Shown in pieces: positions 4,556-6,032 of a stretch of DNA of 6,032 nucleotides (positions within the stretch are counted from its first letter, which is position 1; each line of letters begins with the position of its first letter). Location of the stretch: contig JBLHKE010000490.1 of assembly GCA_047619485.1 (NCBI GenBank), forward strand, positions 1-6,032, given 5' to 3'. The notes beneath the pieces are model-generated. The model saw only the letters and a program-made list of their open reading frames with translations, had not been told where the DNA came from and made no database searches. Source of the stretch: JBLHKE01 sp047619485. GTDB taxonomy: Bacteria; Verrucomicrobiota; Verrucomicrobiia; Verrucomicrobiales; DEV007. The translations under genes and the position numbers were made by a program.

Positions 4556-6032
4556 ATGAAATCGTTTCTTACCCCCTTTCTCCTAGCCCTGTTCTTTCCG
4601 CTCGTCCCAGCCGTTCAGGCCGCGGCCAAACCGATCAAGGCCCTGCTGATCGCTGGTGGCTGTTGCCACGACTATAAAGGTCAAACCAAAGCCCTCAGCG
4701 AGGGCATCCAGAAGCGTGCCAATGTGCAGGTTGATGTTTACTGGACCGACGACAAGGGCACCAACCCGCCGTTCCCCATCTTCGATGACCCCGACTGGGC
4801 CAAGGGCTATGATGTCATTATCCACGACGAGTGTGCTGCCGGGAACAACGATCTCGGCGTCATGATGCGCATCCTCGCGGCGCACAAAACCGTCCCCGCC
4901 GTGCACCTCCACTGCGCGATGCACAGCTTCCGCAATGGCACCGACAAGTGGTTCCGCCACCTAGGGCTCGCTTCCCGATCCCATGGTCCGCAGCAGCCAA
5001 TCGATATCCGTTTTGTCGACAAGGAGCACCCGATCACCAAGCCACTCGAGGATTGGACGACCACCAAAGAAGAACTCTACAACAACACCGACGTCTTCGA
5101 CGCCCACCCGCTCGCGATGGGCAAGCAGATGGTCAAAGGTAAGCCCGTGCAAGCCATCGTCGCCTGGACGAATGAGAAACAGGGCGCACGCAGCTTCAGC
5201 ACCAGCATCGGCCACAACACTTCGACCGTGGAGGACGGCCGCTACCTCGATCTCATTACGCGCGGCCTGCTTTGGTCCTGCGACAAGCTGACGGCGGAAT
5301 ACCAGAAGCCATTCACGGGTAAGAACCAGGTCACTTTTATCAGTAAGGAGACACACGCAAAGGCGGAGTTGAAGAAGAAGCTCGCCAGCGTGCCGCAGGA
5401 CGCGACCATCGTCGGTGTCACTGCACAGAGCGTGCAGGCTGGCCACCCGACCTGGCACGCGATCGACGCAGATAAGGATTCCCGTTGGTGTGCGAGCGAC
5501 GACGGTAAGCCACAGTGGTTGCAGATCGAGTTCGCCAAGCCGCAGGATCTCGATGGCATCCACATTATCTGGGAAAGCCAGAACAACGCTTACCAGCACA
5601 AGATCGAGACTGAAAGAGAGGGTGACAAGAAGACGAACCGCACGCTGCTCATCGATGCGACCGCCAGCAAGACGCCCGGTGACAGCCAGCACAAGCTTCA
5701 AGCCAAAGGCGTCAAACGTCTCATCATCACCTGCACCGGAACCTCCCAGGGTGGTTGGGCGAGCATCCGCGAGATCACGCTGAAGGGGCCGGAGATCAAA
5801 GCGATTTTCCCCAAACTGCCCGCAGCGGAGCAGGCGAAACTCGATTCGAAAGATGTTTATCAGAAGCAGGGCAATGTCCCACCCAAGATCGTCAAACTAA
5901 CCACTGAGGAAGAGGCCGCGATCCTCAAGGACGCTGGCGTGCCAGAGGGTTTCGACATCAGCCTGTTCGCCCCATCAGCCGCCGCGAACTACCCGGTCTA
6001 CGTCGCCTCGGCACCAAACGGTGACCTGTATG
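4556..6032 (+). CDS. Secreted ThuA / F5/8C-like / membrane-bound dehydrogenase fusion, 3'-truncated by the window
   Basis: 492 codons are visible and the frame is open to the window edge. Residues 1 to about 23 are a signal peptide (FLTPFLLALFFPLVPAVQA). A ThuA-like domain (trehalose-utilisation, glutamine-amidotransferase-like fold) spans about 27-250: KALLIAGGCCHDY (28-40), DVIIHDECAAG (86-96), VHLHCAMHSF (116-125) and GARSFSTSIGHN (210-221). A discoidin/F5/8-type-C-like beta sandwich follows at about 283-412, with WHAIDADKDSRWCA, then QWLQIEF, then ASIREITLKG (402-411); such domains often bind sugars. The last 45 residues (KLTTEEEAAILKDAG, then FDISLFAP, then YPVYVASAPNGDLY) match the entry of the PVC 'putative membrane-bound dehydrogenase' propeller, usually followed by HEAT repeats and a cytochrome c domain beyond the window. 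It probably acts in sugar oxidation outside the cytoplasm (inference). There is no Shine-Dalgarno, and the leader is G-poor. Confidence 0.88.
   Translation, partial: MKSFLTPFLLALFFPLVPAVQAAAKPIKALLIAGGCCHDYKGQTKALSEGIQKRANVQVDVYWTDDKGTNPPFPIFDDPDWAKGYDVIIHDECAAGNNDLGVMMRILAAHKTVPAVHLHCAMHSFRNGTDKWFRHLGLASRSHGPQQPIDIRFVDKEHPITKPLEDWTTTKEELYNNTDVFDAHPLAMGKQMVKGKPVQAIVAWTNEKQGARSFSTSIGHNTSTVEDGRYLDLITRGLLWSCDKLTAEYQKPFTGKNQVTFISKETHAKAELKKKLASVPQDATIVGVTAQSVQAGHPTWHAIDADKDSRWCASDDGKPQWLQIEFAKPQDLDGIHIIWESQNNAYQHKIETEREGDKKTNRTLLIDATASKTPGDSQHKLQAKGVKRLIITCTGTSQGGWASIREITLKGPEIKAIFPKLPAAEQAKLDSKDVYQKQGNVPPKIVKLTTEEEAAILKDAGVPEGFDISLFAPSAAANYPVYVASAPNGDLY

Noticed and set aside
4961..5701. Long minus-strand open frame (246 codons) opposite the ThuA fusion gene
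   Set aside because: The plus-strand frame is continuous over the whole stretch with a signal peptide and recognisable domains; the minus frame is rich in Val, Leu and Arg typical of antisense of a GC-rich gene and has no family motifs.

Overview
The window looks like chromosomal DNA from a PVC-group bacterium, most likely a member of Verrucomicrobiota. Two things point there. The right-hand gene has a lineage-typical fusion: a secreted ThuA domain, an F5/8-type-C-like domain, and the beginning of a 'membrane-bound dehydrogenase' propeller. A decayed regulator in the middle carries the characteristic core of the LacI/GntR-like effector-binding regulators that are abundant in Verrucomicrobiota. 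None of the five intact or partial genes has a recognisable Shine-Dalgarno sequence before its start. This assignment rests on family recognition from memory, not on a search.

Left part (1-1976): a compact divergent module. On the minus strand, an alpha/beta hydrolase of the plant-esterase/hydroxynitrile-lyase-like type is followed 49 bases later by a tautomerase-family protein whose mature N-terminus is proline. Facing away from them, on the plus strand, is a TetR/AcrR-type repressor. The 138-base divergent intergenic region holds a clear inverted repeat, TTTTGAA-N8-TTCAAAA, and a second, weaker one. The simplest reading is a self-regulated repressor controlling a two-enzyme operon for a small ester, carbonyl or enol compound. 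The inducer and substrate cannot be read from the sequence.

Middle (1977-3289): degraded DNA. From 1977 to about 2740 no gene is convincing; there are only short open stretches that switch frame. From about 2815 to 3289 lies a pseudogene of a LacI/GntR-like sugar-sensing regulator. It lacks its DNA-binding N-terminus, has lost roughly the last third of its effector domain except the tail, changes frame at that deletion, and has no stop where the family normally ends.

Right part (3310-6032): a secreted SGNH/GDSL esterase resembling rhamnogalacturonan acetylesterases on the minus strand, and the 5' 492 codons of the large secreted ThuA fusion protein on the plus strand. They diverge from a 547-base intergenic region with three short palindromes and a very G-poor, C-rich leader before the fusion gene. 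Together with the decayed sugar-type regulator, this part looks like a fragment of a polysaccharide- or sugar-use region.

I saw no mobile element, CRISPR array, tRNA or rRNA. No wholly new system is evident. The most unusual items are the regulator remnant, the operator candidates, and the leader of the ThuA gene.
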